Position numbers and translations under genes: made by a program. From Azorinus chamasolen (Eukaryota; Mollusca; Bivalvia; Cardiida; Solecurtidae): 64,000 bases of DNA. Positions 10,295 through 20,875 of the stretch are shown piece after piece. The notes under the pieces are model-generated. The model did no database searches and was not told the origin of the DNA. It was given only the letters and a program-made list of their open reading frames with translations. The stretch is taken from assembly GCA_963576725.1 (NCBI GenBank), contig OY755240.1, positions 95,824,316-95,888,315 of the forward strand, in the 5' to 3' direction. How positions within the stretch are numbered: position 1 is the stretch's first letter; each line of letters begins with the position of its first letter.

Positions 10295-10686
10295 TTATCA
10301 TGCAACACCCAGGAAAATGGAGAAAATGAAGAAAAAGAAAGATTGCTAAAGCGGTTTCGTCCCCTGAATGAAAATACATGTAAGTGCGATATATGTGACG
10401 TCATGTGGGTGTGCAGTGACGTCATCGACTTTTACAACATAAACAAACTTGATTTAATCATTTTATCTGGACAAATAGTAGAGACAAAGGTGAGCAAATG
10501 TGTTCAATTTGATGTTTATGTTTGATTATGCCTTTTTCATCCTTCTGTTTTCCTCCTTTTGGCTGAACCAAACTTGCATCCCAGTGGGGTCAGTACACAT
10601 GCACTATACCTCACAAAATACAGCGTCGACGTGGAAAATATTATGCTAGTAGGAAGTGACTGTATTTCGTGACGTTGCATGATAAA
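10295..10686. mobile_element. Probable foldback element with paired CRE sites
   Basis: TTTATCATGCAAC (10295) is matched inverted by GTTGCATGATAAA (10674-10686). Near the right end the module CTACTAGCATAATATT (inverted) repeats the arm of the 10146 hairpin. Thus one module occurs three times in a 540-bp composite. The interior is CpG-rich and holds a 60-codon frame (10343-10525) without known domain. Confidence 0.55.
10396..10424. promoter_or_regulatory. Two perfect CRE palindromes
   Basis: TGACGTCA occurs at 10396-10403 and 10417-10424, 21 bp apart (about two helical turns). It is the consensus site of CREB/ATF factors. No adjacent gene is identified. Confidence 0.5.
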
Positions 10687-10779
10687 TACCAGTACCTCCC
10701 ATTTTCCTTTGCATTCTTTAAAAATTCCCACCATTTTTACCAGTTCCAATGACCATGTGTGTTTTCAAAAGTGTTTATA

Positions 10780-10847
10780 TAAGTTCATCTAATAAATATT
10801 CATGATGACATTATTTCTTACATTCATCAGGGATTAGTGTGAACCCC
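10780..10847 (-). repeat. TM-C fragment
   Basis: Carries TAATAAATATTCATGATGAC and ATTATTTCTTAC, then decays up to the TM-B copy. Confidence 0.5.
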
Positions 10848-11094
10848 TTAACCCATTACCTCATAGGCTATTTTTAGAGCCTACCTCTTTCAATAAATCT
10901 ACCGAAAAGGAGCATTAACTAAAGAAAAGGAAATTTTTCAGAATTATGTAGTTATGAAACCATTGTGCTAAATAGAGCATTGTGCTAAATAGAGCATTTG
11001 CTCCTATGGAGCAAATGCTCTTTTTATCACAATGGTTTCCTAAAGTAACTTTTACAGAGGCATCAAAAGGCGTCAATATGAGGGAATGGGTTAA
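10848..11094 (+). mobile_element. TM-B MITE with duplicated arm
   Basis: Both TTAA ends are intact. The block GTGCTAAATAGAGCATT is present twice (10970-11000), adding about 19 bp to the left arm of the palindrome. Confidence 0.9.
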
Positions 11095-11582
11095 TCCATA
11101 AATATGCCCTTAACCCTTTCCTTCATATAAACGTGTTTCAATTATGCATGTGCAAACAGAGTAGACCCAGATCAGATGGCTCCTAGAGGAGACATCTGAT
11201 CAGGGTCTGCTCTGTTTGCTAGTGGAATTTGAAAGATCTGATTCTTTACTTTCTAAAATGGCTACAATGTTCAACCTTCCATATTTCATGATAACTATAA
11301 ATATTCAGTAGGTATTTGGAATAAATATACCTCGCTAGAACAGGGAAAGGGTTAAGCGCCTTTGTAGACAGTGAAGAACCAGATCTCTTGTAGGGTAGAC
11401 CCAGACTAGATTACTCCTGTAGGAACCGTCTGATCAGGGTCTGCTCAGTTTGCTTATATACTATAGATCTGATTCTATTGTTTCTGTCATGGCCAAACAT
11501 TTTCTTGTTCATTTGCCATTATTAAATATTCATTCATGCATAATTATTTCTTCCATGAATATTCATGGAGTAAAGGGTTTAA
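11091..11582 (-). mobile_element. TM-C MITE, split by TM-A
   Basis: The halves are 11091-11109 (TTAATCCATAAATATGCCC) and 11356-11582, which ends CATGGAGTAAAGGGTTTAA. The insert lies in a TTAA. TM-B and TM-C share the TTAA at 11091. Confidence 0.8.
11110..11355 (-). mobile_element. TM-A MITE nested in TM-C
   Basis: TTAA at both ends, hairpin 11153-11220, and end AACAGGGAAAGGGTTAA. Confidence 0.9.
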
Positions 11583-11810
11583 GACCGATTCATTAGACCT
11601 CTTTTGAGTAACTTTTGTTTCTTCAAGTCCAAAAAAGAGAGAAGCTAAAAAACATCTAAAGGAAAGACCACAGAGGATAGTATAACATTTTTAGTCTGAC
11701 AGGTCAATCAGTGGTTGCCTTTGATTATTACAGCCGGATAGGTACTCATTAGATATAGATGAGGAAGAAGATTATAGCTTGAAGCAAGTATCATGACAAA
11801 TGTATATATA
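11583..11810. other. Unique spacer
   Basis: No repeat or coding feature recognised. Confidence 0.4.
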
Positions 11811-11812
11811 TA

Positions 11813-12016
11813 CAGTAAAACCTCGATTATTCGAATTTTCGTTATAAACGAATTTAGACCCTTTTAGGCAGGTGGCTGCTTAATGCATGATGAAAGTCAT
11901 GCAGAAAGCTCCTAGAGGAGCTTTCTGCATGACTTTCACCATGCATTAAGCTGCCACCTGTCTTAAAGATCGATAATAATACGTATTTTAGTATTCGGAT
12001 AATCGAGGTTTTACTG
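11813..12016. mobile_element. PG-D MITE, variant with Tigger-like TIR
   Basis: The TIR is CAGTAAAACCTCGATTATTC, matched inverted at the right, with TA on both sides. The CCTCGATTATTCGAA form is very close to vertebrate Tigger/pogo termini. The central stem is GGCAGGTGGCTGCTTAATGC with loop CTCCTAGAGGAG. Confidence 0.85.
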
Positions 12017-12152
12017 TATGAGAAAAGATAATTGAATATGAGGTTCAAGGGAAAAGAAATGTCTACATTGGGGTCGGCCCTTTCTAGGATGGCAGCTTAT
12101 AAATCGATCGCTGTTAATGTGTGCACAATTTGCAATCTGCTACAATTAATTG

Positions 12153-12405
12153 TTTAATCCTTTACTCCATTAGTATTCATGTCAGATATAAATGACATCA
12201 TGAATATTAATTACATTAATTGTTATACTGGCACATGAACAGCGGAGGTTTTGGGTATGGCAGAAACTGTGGAATCCTATCTGTATTGTAGCATATGCAA
12301 ACAGAGCAGACTCTCATCAGATGGCTCCAACAGAAGCTGTCTGATCTGGGTCTACTCTGTTTGCAAAGGCAAAGAAAGGATAAAGGCATATTTCTCCCAG
12401 TAAAA
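12153..12405 (+). mobile_element. TM-C MITE
   Basis: Starts TTTAATCCTTTACTCC. It contains ATGACATCATGAATATTAAT, GGCAGAAACTGTGGAAT and hairpin 12297-12365. The right end has lost its TTAA. Confidence 0.75.
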
Positions 12406-12547
12406 AAACAGCTTGGATACAGGTAATCACAGATTCACCATAGGCATTGAAACAGATAGAATTTGGGGTTTTGAAGGCAGGTGTCGCTTTCTAATGATTC
12501 TGCAATAAGCAGCTATCTGCATTTGAAGGCACCCATATTTTATTAAT

Positions 12548-12802
12548 TTAATCCTTAAATTCCCTGTTCTATGTTTATTTCAAATTTCAATACCTACTGA
12601 ATATTCATGGACAAATAATTATAATGAGATATAGAAGGTGTAGCAAATTGCAGCCATTTTAGAAACTAAAGAAACAGATATATCCAATTCCATCAGCAAA
12701 CAGAGCAGACCCTGATCAGAAAGCTCCTATACGAGCCCTCTGATCTGGGTCTACTCTGTTTGAAAACGCATGATGAGGCGTTTATATGAGGGAAAAGATT
12801 AA
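12548..12802 (+). mobile_element. TM-A MITE
   Basis: The left end is substituted (TTAATCCTTAAATTCCCTG). The hairpin is 12696-12761 and the right end GGGAAAAGATTAA. Confidence 0.8.
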
Positions 12803-12849
12803 TTTAATGGCTGCTCATTGAAGTGAACTAGAAAATTGACTCAGTCAGA

Positions 12850-13260
12850 GAGGGCCCTGCAGATGATTTTTTGTTGAATATGGCATTTTTGATAAATCAA
12901 GGGCAGATAATTCTCAAGACATCGTAATCTCATTCAACCCAATAACTATAGGTGTCTTCCTCTCATAATACTAAGCATATGCTCTGAATATGAACCAGAT
13001 ATGTGAAGTAATGTTTGACTTATCACCTCACATCAAAAGTGTTGACAAAAGTTGATGGCATTTTTGATGAATCAAGGGCAGATAACTCTAGACATAGTGA
13101 TCTAATTCAACCCCAAAACTATACATGTCTTCCTCTGATGATACTAAGCATTATGCCTTTAATATGAAACCAATATGTGAATTACTGTTTGAGTTATCGC
13201 GTCACATCGAAATTGTTAACGGACAGACAGATGGATAGAAAATGTGATTCCTATATTTAT
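12850..13260 (+). mobile_element. Degenerate PRL element, two core units
   Basis: The block GGCATTTTTGATRAATCAAGG begins at 12884 and 13057 (about 173 bp apart). The second unit runs into GACAGACAGATGG, the pearl-type tetranucleotide tract. Complementary ends are not recognisable. Confidence 0.5.
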
Positions 13261-13505
13261 TTCATATTCATATTTTGAAACAGTTGACACGTTTTGTAAA
13301 GTAAAATAAAGTGTTTGCTATTATAGTGTCACCCATACTGAAAGGGCCAGCCAATTTGGCTTATAAGACACCTGAGTCTCTCTGTTGCTACATTGTGTTG
13401 CATTGCTCCATAAATACTTCTTTCTATATATGCCTTAACAAACAGATATAGGAGCCGTCTGATCAAGATCATCTGTGTGCTTATAGAATAATATAAGTCT
13501 GACAG

Positions 13506-13679
13506 AGAAAGATGGCAGAGAATGGAAAATGGCCGAGCTAGACCCTCAAGATAGAATTAAGTTGAGATCTAGTTTGAGATCTGCAATGCGTGCAGCCAGC
13601 CAGTTACCTGGAAAAGTGGCCTACTTGGCCAGATTTGAATGATCCTCCTGCACCTGTACATTAATTAAGGCTATAACAC

Positions 13680-13718
<39 letters not shown>
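13506..13718 (+). mobile_element. 3' end of a non-LTR retrotransposon with (GAT)n tail
   Basis: A short C-terminal coding segment is followed by about 38 bp of 3' UTR and a (GAT)n tail at 13679-13718. Short microsatellite tails of this kind are typical of RTE-like and related LINEs. The copy is strongly 5'-truncated, as usual for target-primed insertion. Confidence 0.6.
13508..13642 (+). pseudogene. LINE ORF2 C-terminal fragment
   Basis: The 44-codon frame includes DGREWKMAELDPQDRIK, MRAASQLPGK and VAYLARFE before TGA. The basic, W-containing C-terminus followed by a short UTR and microsatellite suggests a LINE ORF2 tail. No reverse transcriptase or endonuclease domain is present. Confidence 0.5.
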
Positions 13719-13720
<2 letters not shown>

Positions 13721-14034
13721 CTACAGTTTCTGTTTCGGTAAAAATATCATGTGTTAATATGCCATTTTAAAGATTAAACTAATTAATATTCATGATGTCC
13801 TCATTTCCAAAATAGATATTCATGGAGGGTTAAAAGTATTTCAGTCATATTATGACACTCAGCTAATTAATAGTGGAGGAAAACTCCAAAGAGTTTTCCA
13901 TCATGGAACAAATTGCATTTTTCTGTACAGAAAATTACAATCATGGTCATATTCAACAAATCAATCTGCCTATGAAATTAAGAGTTTTCCCCTTTCCTTG
14001 TTTGACTCAAGATGTACTATAACCTGCAAACAGT

Positions 14035-15415
14035 GTAACCCTATACAAATCGGCTAAATGCATCATGTACAAGAATCTGAACAACAGTGTAACCCCATAT
14101 ACTTATAAACCAGCTAAATGCATCATGTACAAGAATCTGCACAACAGTGCAACCCCATATAAACCAGCTTAATGCATCATGTACAAGAATATGCACAACA
14201 GTGTAACCCCATATAAACCAGCTAAATGCATCATGTACAAGAATCTGAACAACAGTGTAACCCCATATAAACCAGTTAAATGCATCATGTACAAGAATCA
14301 GCACAACAGTGTAACCCCATATAAACCAGCTAAATGCATCATGTACAAGAATCTGAACAACAGTGTAACCCCATATAAACCAGCTAAATGCATCATGTAC
14401 AAGAATCTGAACAACTGTGTAACCCCATATAAACCAGCTAAATGCATCATGTGCAAGAATCTGAACAACAGTGTAACCCCATAATTATAAACCAGCTAAA
14501 TGAATCATGTGCAAGAATCTGAACAACAGTGTAACCCCATAATTATAAACCAGCTAAATGCATCATGTACAAGAATCTGAACAACAGTGTAACCCCATAA
14601 TTATAAACCAGCTAAATGCATCATGTACAAGAATCTGAACAACAGTGTAACCCCATAATTATAAACCAGCTAAATGCATCATGTACAAGAATCTGAACAA
14701 CAGTGTAACCCCATAATTATAAACCAGCTAAATGCATCATGTACAAGAATCTGAACAACAGTGTAACCCCATAATTATAAACCAGCTAAATGCATCATGT
14801 ACAAGAATCTGAACAACAGTGTAACCCCATAATTATAAACCAGCTAAATGCATCATGTACAAGAATCTGAACAACAGTGTAACCCCATAATTATACACCA
14901 GCTAAATGCACCATGTACAAGAATCTGAACAACAGTGTAACCCCATAATTATAAACCAGCTAAATGCATCATGTACAAGAATCTGAACAACAGTGTAACC
15001 TCATAATTATAAACCAGCTAAATGCATCATGTACAAGAATCTGCACAACAGTGTAACCCCATAATTATAAACCAGCTAAATGCATCATGTACAAGAATCT
15101 GCACAACAGTGTAACCCCATAATTATAAACCAGCTAAATGCATCATGTACAAGAATCTGCACAACAGTGTAACCCCATAATTATAAACCAGCTAAATGCA
15201 TCATGTACAAGAATCTGCACAACAGTGTAACCCCATAATTATAAACCAGCTAAATGCATCATGTACAAGAATCTGCACAACAGTGTAACCCCATAATTAT
15301 AAACCAGCTAAATGCATCATGTACAAGAATCTGAACAACAGTGTAACCCCATAATTATAAACCAGCTAAATGCATCATGTACAAGAATCTGCACAGTGTA
15401 ACCCCATATAAACCA
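14035..15415 (+). repeat. 54/58-bp satellite array, about 24 units
   Basis: The unit contains GCTAAATGCATCATGTACAA and AACAACAGTGTAACCCCAT. From 14100 to about 14470 the period is mostly 54 bp. From 14471 to 15360 it is 58 bp through an added AATT (CCATAATTATAAACCAG). The last unit reverts to the short linker. A 54-bp period keeps reading frame, which creates spurious 87- and 101-codon frames. Confidence 0.95.
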
Positions 15416-15419
15416 GCTA

Positions 15420-15706
15420 CAATGGTCTCTTAACATTCTAATTCTTTAATCTAATAAATACAAATGATAAATCTAATGAATATTCTTATAGTGTGATAAC
15501 AAAATTTGATTATTTGGTAGATTTAGGGCTGATATATATGCATATTTATTATTCCCAGAACAGTTGGATGTCATTTAGCTCATAAAACAATTATAAACAC
15601 TTAACACTTCCTAACTCTTTGTACTTTCGGGAATTACCATTTGCAAATATAATATCAACTACAACTTTCAGTTTATTTCTTACATAAATATTCAACACGG
15701 AAATGG
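15420..15706. other. AT-rich spacer ending in a TM-C remnant
   Basis: Mostly unique. TTATTTCTTACATAAATATT at 15674 is the TM-C inner end. Confidence 0.45.
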
Positions 15707-15872
15707 TTAACCCTTTCTCTGTTCTATATTTATTCAAAATTTCAATACCTACTGAATATTCATGGACAAAATAGTAAAGTATAATGAAATATGGAAGGTG
15801 GAATATTGTTGCCTACAGGAGCGGTCTGACCTGGGTCTACTCTGTTTGCAAATGTGATTAAAGGAGGGTTAA
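15707..15872 (+). mobile_element. TM-A MITE with internal deletion
   Basis: The left segment runs into TTGTTGCC and then straight to the right hairpin arm, so about 80 bp, including one arm, are missing. It shares TTAA 15869-15872 with the next copy. Confidence 0.85.
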
Positions 15873-16117
15873 CCCTTTCCCTCACATAAACGTGATTTCA
15901 CATGCTTGCAAACAGAGTAGACTCAGATCAGACGGCTCCTATAGGAGCTGTCTGTTCAGCGTCTGCTCTGTTCTAATGGAATTTGATAGATCAGTTTCGT
16001 TAGTTTCTAAAATGGCTATAACGTTCCACCTTCCATATTTCATTATAACTATTTTGTTCATGAATATTCAGCAGGTAATGAAATTTGAAATAAACATAGA
16101 ACCGGGACTGGGGTTAA
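15869..16117 (-). mobile_element. TM-A MITE
   Basis: 249 bp, both TTAA present, hairpin 15907-15972 with a decayed right arm. With the preceding copy it forms a head-to-head pair. Confidence 0.9.
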
Positions 16118-16118
16118 G

Positions 16119-16151
16119 AAAACACAAACACAAACACAAACACACAACACT
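16119..16151 (+). repeat. (CACAAA)n microsatellite
   Basis: ACACAAACACAAACACAAAC and related sequence. Confidence 0.8.
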
Positions 16152-16190
16152 CTACAGTTAACTCTTCTCATGCTAAGTGTATCTTGACTG

Positions 16191-16545
16191 GCGTTTGCAA
16201 ACAGCTGGGAACCAGATGAGATGTTGAGTAGCTCAACTTGCAAACAGCTGGGAACCAGATGAGATGTTGAGTAACTCGACTTGCAAACAGCTGGGAACCA
16301 GATGAGATGTTGAGTAGCTCAACTTGCAAACAGCTGGGAACCAGATGAGATGATGAGTAACTCGACTTGCAAACAGCTGGGAACCAGATGAGATGCTGAG
16401 TAACTCGACTTGCAAACAGCTGGGAACCAGATGAGATGATGAGTAACTCAACTTGCAAACAGCTGGGAACCAGATGAGATGATGAGTAACTCGACTTGCA
16501 AACAGCTGGGAACCAGATAAGACGCGGAGTAACTCGACCTTGCTG
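16191..16545 (+). repeat. 43-bp tandem array, eight units
   Basis: ACAGCTGGGAACCAGATGAG begins at 16201 and repeats every 43 bp to 16502. The leader GTTAACTCTTCTCATGC resembles a TTAA MITE end. The unit core is shared with the 53366-54665 array. Confidence 0.95.
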
Positions 16546-16584
16546 TTTGACACTCAGTTAGTAGTTTCTCAAAATGGAATTGAA

Positions 16585-17105
16585 AGTCTGAGTGCAAACT
16601 TCAGCAGATCACCGACTGAGCATAACACTTTTAGCACGAGAACAGTAAAGTCAGTGCAAACTTCAGCAGATCACAGACTGAGCATAACACTTTTAGCACG
16701 AGAACAGTAAAGTCAGTGCAAATTTCAGCAGATCACAGACTGAGCATAACACTTTTAGCACAAGAACAGTAAAGTCAGTGCAAACTTCAGCAGATCAGAG
16801 ACTGAGCATAACACTTTTAAAGTCAGTGCAAACTTCAGCAGATCAGAGACTGAGCATAACACTTTTAAAGTCAGTGCAAACTTCAGCAGATCACAGACTG
16901 AGCATAACACTTTTAGCACGAGAACAGTAAAGTCAGTGCAAACTTCAGCAGATCAGAGACTGAGCATAACACTTTTAGCACAAGAACAGTAAAGTCAGTG
17001 CAAACTTCAGCAGATCACAGACTGAGCATAACACTTTTAAAGTCAGTGCAAACTTCAGCAGATCAGAGACTGAGCATAACACTTTTAGCACGAGAACAGT
17101 AAAGT
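16585..17105 (+). repeat. 62-bp tandem array with deletion variants, nine units
   Basis: The unit has GTGCAAACTTCAGCAGATCA and GACTGAGCATAACACTTTTA. Three units lack GCACGAGAACAGTA and are about 46-48 bp long. Confidence 0.95.
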
Positions 17106-17106
17106 G

Positions 17107-17455
17107 TACAAAGGAATTCAGTCATTAAGCTTCTGAGGTTATAATGGATAACAATAAAACTCTCAGAAAATCCACTCAAATCCTATTTCCAGGAGTTTTG
17201 TTGCAGTGTATCGTAGACCTAAACCGATATTTCTGTGATTATAGGAAAATATAATACAGAAAACTCTACCAAAATCTAATTTGAGGTGTTTTGCTGTAAT
17301 ACATAAAGTTCTATAATGCTATTTTGTTACTAAATATTACAACATCCAATCTCCATATTGATACTAAATACTACAACCAACAATCTCAACTCTCATCAAT
17401 TTGCAATGCTGGGTAAGTCAATTTAACACTTTTTTGATACCTTTGAATGAAAATG
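17107..17455. other. Unique spacer
   Basis: No repeat family or coding feature recognised. Confidence 0.45.
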
Positions 17456-17456
17456 G

Positions 17457-17718
17457 CCCTATCTCTTTCCTTGATCTATATATATTTTATTCCAAGTTGC
17501 AATACCTACTGAATATTCATGGACTAAAATAGCTATAACGAAATATGGAAGGTGGAACAATGTACGTAGCTATTTTAGCAAGTAAAGAAACAGATCTTTA
17601 AAATTACACTAGCAAACAGAGCAGACCCTGGTCAGATGACTCCTATAGGTGTTGTCCGATATGGGTCTACTCTATTTTCAAATGTGTGAAAACACGTTTA
17701 CATGAAGGTAAGGGTTAA
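17457..17718 (+). mobile_element. TM-A MITE
   Basis: Decayed left end (CTATCTCTTTCCTTGATC), hairpin 17612-17678 and right end AAGGTAAGGGTTAA. Confidence 0.8.
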
Positions 17719-17739
17719 ACCACTCACCTGTGTAAAGGT

Positions 17740-18778
17740 TTCTAACTCTTTACTGCATAAATGTCTTTCTACGCCTTTAATTGCAAACAGTGTAGACTCA
17801 GATCTGACAGCTCCTGCAGGAGCCATCTAATCAAGGTCTACTCTGTTTGCTTATAATATATATCAGATTCTACAGTTTTACCCATGGCCAAAACTTGCTG
17901 TGTCCACGTCCTATCATAAAAATTAATCTAATACCTAGTAGTTTACATTTGCCTTGAAATGAGTTTATGGCGTCCGTAAACTTATCTTAAGGGCATTTCC
18001 GTACAGGCTCCATACAGGCAGTAGGTTGCCCTACAATTTTCTTACGGTTTCTCGGGCGCAGCAGCCCTTATACATATTTTCAAAAATCACAAGCCCGCAG
18101 CCTGTAAACATGACTGGTTATAGGCATCGTACAACCTCTGCATGGGCATCGTACGGAGACCGCGCAAGGATCATGCAGAAAACGACTGATATTTGGTGGA
18201 CATGTAACTAAAAAAAATTGCACAAGGACTGTATGGTCATCGCATGATCACCGAAAGGCTGCCAGTGTCCGTGACATCGCATGATCGTCCTGCGGCTACC
18301 TCACAGCAACCGCACGATGGTCGTGTGGCAATTTTGAGATTCCTAATGGGTGCATATTTATTTGACATTTCCCGCATTAATAGTTTGTCAAGCTATAGAT
18401 CATGGAACAACCCCACTGGTCGTCGTATGGAACACGCACAGGCTCCATACATGATACGGGCTCTACATGGGCTCCGTACGATTGCTTATCCAAGCGGAGA
18501 CAGAGTGGTGACTGCAGGGAGATCGCATGATCTCCGTGCGGTCGCCACCCAGCGGCCGTACAGATAAGCCCCGATCAGTATACACAAATAATCGTACGAT
18601 GATCATAGACAATGTAAACAAAAACATCGCAGCCCATAGACTCCTACGATGCAAAAAAAAACTCATAGGAAAATTGCAGACAAAGAAATCGTACAGCCTC
18701 CTAGGCAAATGTAAACTAGGCATAATAAATACTGATGATGTCATTATTTCTTACCTGGATACTCATGGAGTAAAGAGT
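17740..18778 (-). mobile_element. TM-C MITE, split by a 789-bp TIR element
   Basis: The left half (17740-17932) includes hairpin 17782-17850 and ends in ATTAATCTAATA. The right half resumes with TAATAAATACTGATGATGTC at 18723. The family consensus reads continuously across this junction. Confidence 0.75.
17933..18721. mobile_element. 789-bp TIR element rich in CG palindromes
   Basis: The left end CCTAGTAGTTTACATTTGCC is matched at the right by GGCAAATGTAAACTAGG. TAATA lies on both sides within TM-C, a likely target duplication of uncertain length. The interior repeats degenerate words such as CATCGTACGATGATC and CGCATGATC..CCGTGCGG in both orientations. Frames 18244-18567 and 18527-18919 reflect this repetition; no domain is seen. 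Confidence 0.65.
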
Positions 18779-18811
18779 ATCCATGCAAGAAATCATGACA
18801 TCATCAGTATT
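18728..18811. repeat. 37-bp inverted repeat of TM-C ends
   Basis: AATACTGATGATGTCATTAT..GGATACTC is followed by its near-perfect complement. Two TM-C copies thus sit tail to tail with shared terminal sequence. Confidence 0.8.
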
Positions 18812-19003
18812 TATTATATTTATTGTTATAATAGCACATGGACACAAGAAAGTTTGGCAATGGCAGACTCTGTTGAATCATATTTATATTATGTCATTAG
18901 CAAACAGAGCAGACCATGATCAGATGGCTCCTACTGGAACTGTCTGATCTGGGTCTACTCTGTTTGCATAGGTGTAGAAAGGCATATTTATGGAGTAAAG
19001 GCT
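18774..19003 (+). mobile_element. TM-C MITE
   Basis: Contains ATAGCACATGGACACAAGAA, CAATGGCAGACTCTGTTGAA and hairpin 18900-18967. The end is TGGAGTAAAGGCTTCAA, without TTAA. Confidence 0.8.
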
Positions 19004-19545
19004 TCAAAATATAGCTAGCGGTTTAGCATTTGGAAGTACATGTTGTACAGTTACCTGGGCAATTTTGCACAAGTTCGCCTCAGGAATACTTTTACAAATT
19101 AAATTATATCCAAATCTGTACAGTACATGTGGCTTCAGAGAGTTTTTCCTGCTGCAATTATATATAGAATTAGAAATAAATTATATATAGAAATAAATTA
19201 GTCCTTCCCCATGCAGCCATGTTTTTGACAAGTCACCAGGGTTTGAACAATGTTGGTACAGTGTCATATAATGAGTGTTCCCATGAATTTTATGGAAATT
19301 TTATTTTACCTTATAACTACATATTCGGAAAATTAGCCCCACTCCTGGCAGCCATCCCTTTGGCAAGCAACATGGCTGGAATAATTTTGGCAGAGGGCTA
19401 ATATAAGGAAAATGATGAATCTGGTATCGGAGAAGATTTTTTAAAAAAATTCAATATAGCCATGCAATGGAACCCATTTAGTCCCATAAATATTGAAAGC
19501 AAGCATAAGTGGTATCAGCAGAGAAAAGTTTTTAAATTTTTTAAA
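19004..19545. other. Unique spacer
   Basis: A 60-codon frame (19219-19401) has no recognised domain. No other feature. Confidence 0.45.
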
Positions 19546-19549
19546 AACT

Positions 19550-19636
19550 ACACACTTCTATAATTTTCCTTTTCTCTAGCAAATGCTCCTTTTCGGTTGA
19601 TTTATTTAAAGAGGTTTGGTCTAAAAATATGCTAAC
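19550..19636 (-). repeat. TM-B fragment
   Basis: The outer quarter only: CCTTTTCTCTAGCAAATGCT, then AAAGAGGTTTGGTCTAAAAA. Confidence 0.75.
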
Positions 19637-19641
19637 TGACA

Positions 19642-19861
19642 TTAACCCATTCCCGCATATAGACGCCTTTTGACGCTTCTCTAAAAGTCACTTTGTGAAA
19701 CCACTGTGATAAATAGAGCATTTGCTCCACAGGAGCAAATGCTCTATTTATCACAATGGTTTCAAAACTACACAATTCTGAAAAAATACTTTTCTCTAGT
19801 AAATGCTCCTTTTTGGTAGAAGAAGTTGGATCTAAAATTAGCGTATGAGGTAATGGGTTAA
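19642..19861 (-). mobile_element. TM-B MITE
   Basis: Both TTAA ends are intact and the palindrome at 19706-19756 has a single ACAG loop variation. Confidence 0.9.
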
Positions 19862-20012
19862 GATGCCATGTTGTAGTGGATACCATGATAGTCACCCACT
19901 CTATAATGCCTCGAGATTATTCCCGGATTGAGTCAAAGTCTTTGTTCTTAGTCACTTTTGGCTGTTTATAATAATTATTGTTGTCTGTTCCAACATTCTG
20001 TCTGCTTCATTA

Positions 20013-20258
20013 TTAACCCATTCCCTCATAGCTATTTTTAGATCCAACCTCTTTGAATAAATCTACCAAAAAGGAGCATTTACTACAGAAAAGGAAAATT
20101 TTAGATTTGTGTAGTTTTAACATCATTGTGATAAATAGAGCATTTGTTTATATGGAGCCAATGCTCTATTTATCACACACTGCTCTATTTATCACAATGG
20201 TTTAAAAAAGTGACTTTTACAGAGGCGTCAAAAAAGCGTCAATATGAGGGAATGGGGT
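20013..20258 (+). mobile_element. TM-B MITE with duplicated distal arm
   Basis: Starts TTAACCCATTCCCTC. The block TGCTCTATTTATCACA is repeated at 20160 and 20181. The right end GGGAATGGGG lacks TTAA. Confidence 0.85.
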
Positions 20259-20259
20259 T

Positions 20260-20704
20260 TCAACTAATAACTTCAAGTGAAGATATTCCTGTATTCACTA
20301 TTGTTTGATCTTGTATAATACAAATACAGGATGTAACTGTTAATTTGCCAGACAAAATCAGTGGCCACAGTCATCCAAAAGAGTGGCATCATTGAGATGA
20401 AGGTAAGATAATCTGCTAAACAATAAATTGAATGACCCAAAGTCAGTCTTTCTATCTGATATGAATGTTAAAGCGTGATAGCAAAATAAACAGATTTCAG
20501 TGATTCGATTCTTGTCCTGAATTTGATTTTCTCCTATTCTCCTTAGATGGCCAAAAAAAATAAATAATAATAACAAGATAATTTCAATGATGCAGAGCAT
20601 ATATTTTTATTTTTCAACACAACCATATATTTTTTTAAATGACAATGTTGAGCTAAAAAACATCATCAATATTTACTATGTGTGCGTAATAAGATAAAAA
20701 CAAA
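20260..20704. other. AT-rich unique spacer
   Basis: A minus-strand frame (20358-20600) has no domain. Nothing else is seen. Confidence 0.45.
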
Positions 20705-20875
20705 GGATCATAGGACAGGTAAGTAACAGTTGGAATTGGTGATCATAGTATAGTACCACAAATACAGCTCGGGGCAATAGGATAAATAATAGCATAGGAA
20801 ATGTAATGTGAATGTTGCAATTAGTGATCTATAGTACCACAAAGTACAGCTCGGGGTAATAGGATAGACTACTAA
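20705..20875 (+). repeat. Left part of a ~97-bp tandem array
   Basis: Two units with GTACAGCTCGGGGCAATAGG and AATAATAGCATAGGAAATG. The same array continues at 25284. Confidence 0.8.

Larger units (their letters stand above)
13402..13838 (-). mobile_element. TM-C MITE interrupted by a LINE tail
   Basis: The left part runs from GCTCCATAAATACTTC with a half-deleted hairpin to TAAGTCTGA (about 13505). The right part resumes at TTCTACAGTTTCTG (13719) and ends TTCATGGAGGGTTAA. The interruption is exactly where the family reads ATCTGATTCTACAG. Confidence 0.7.

Noticed and set aside
14041..14484. Repetitive frames of 87 and 101 codons on both strands
   Set aside because: Product of the 54-bp satellite period. 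The frames end where the period changes to 58 bp.
16168..16553. Repetitive minus-strand frames of 96 and 106 codons
   Set aside because: They lie wholly in the 43-bp array. Overlapping frames of equal quality argue against coding.
18244..18919. Overlapping frames of 107 and 130 codons
   Set aside because: They run through the CG-palindrome interior and across the border with a MITE, so they cannot be one gene.
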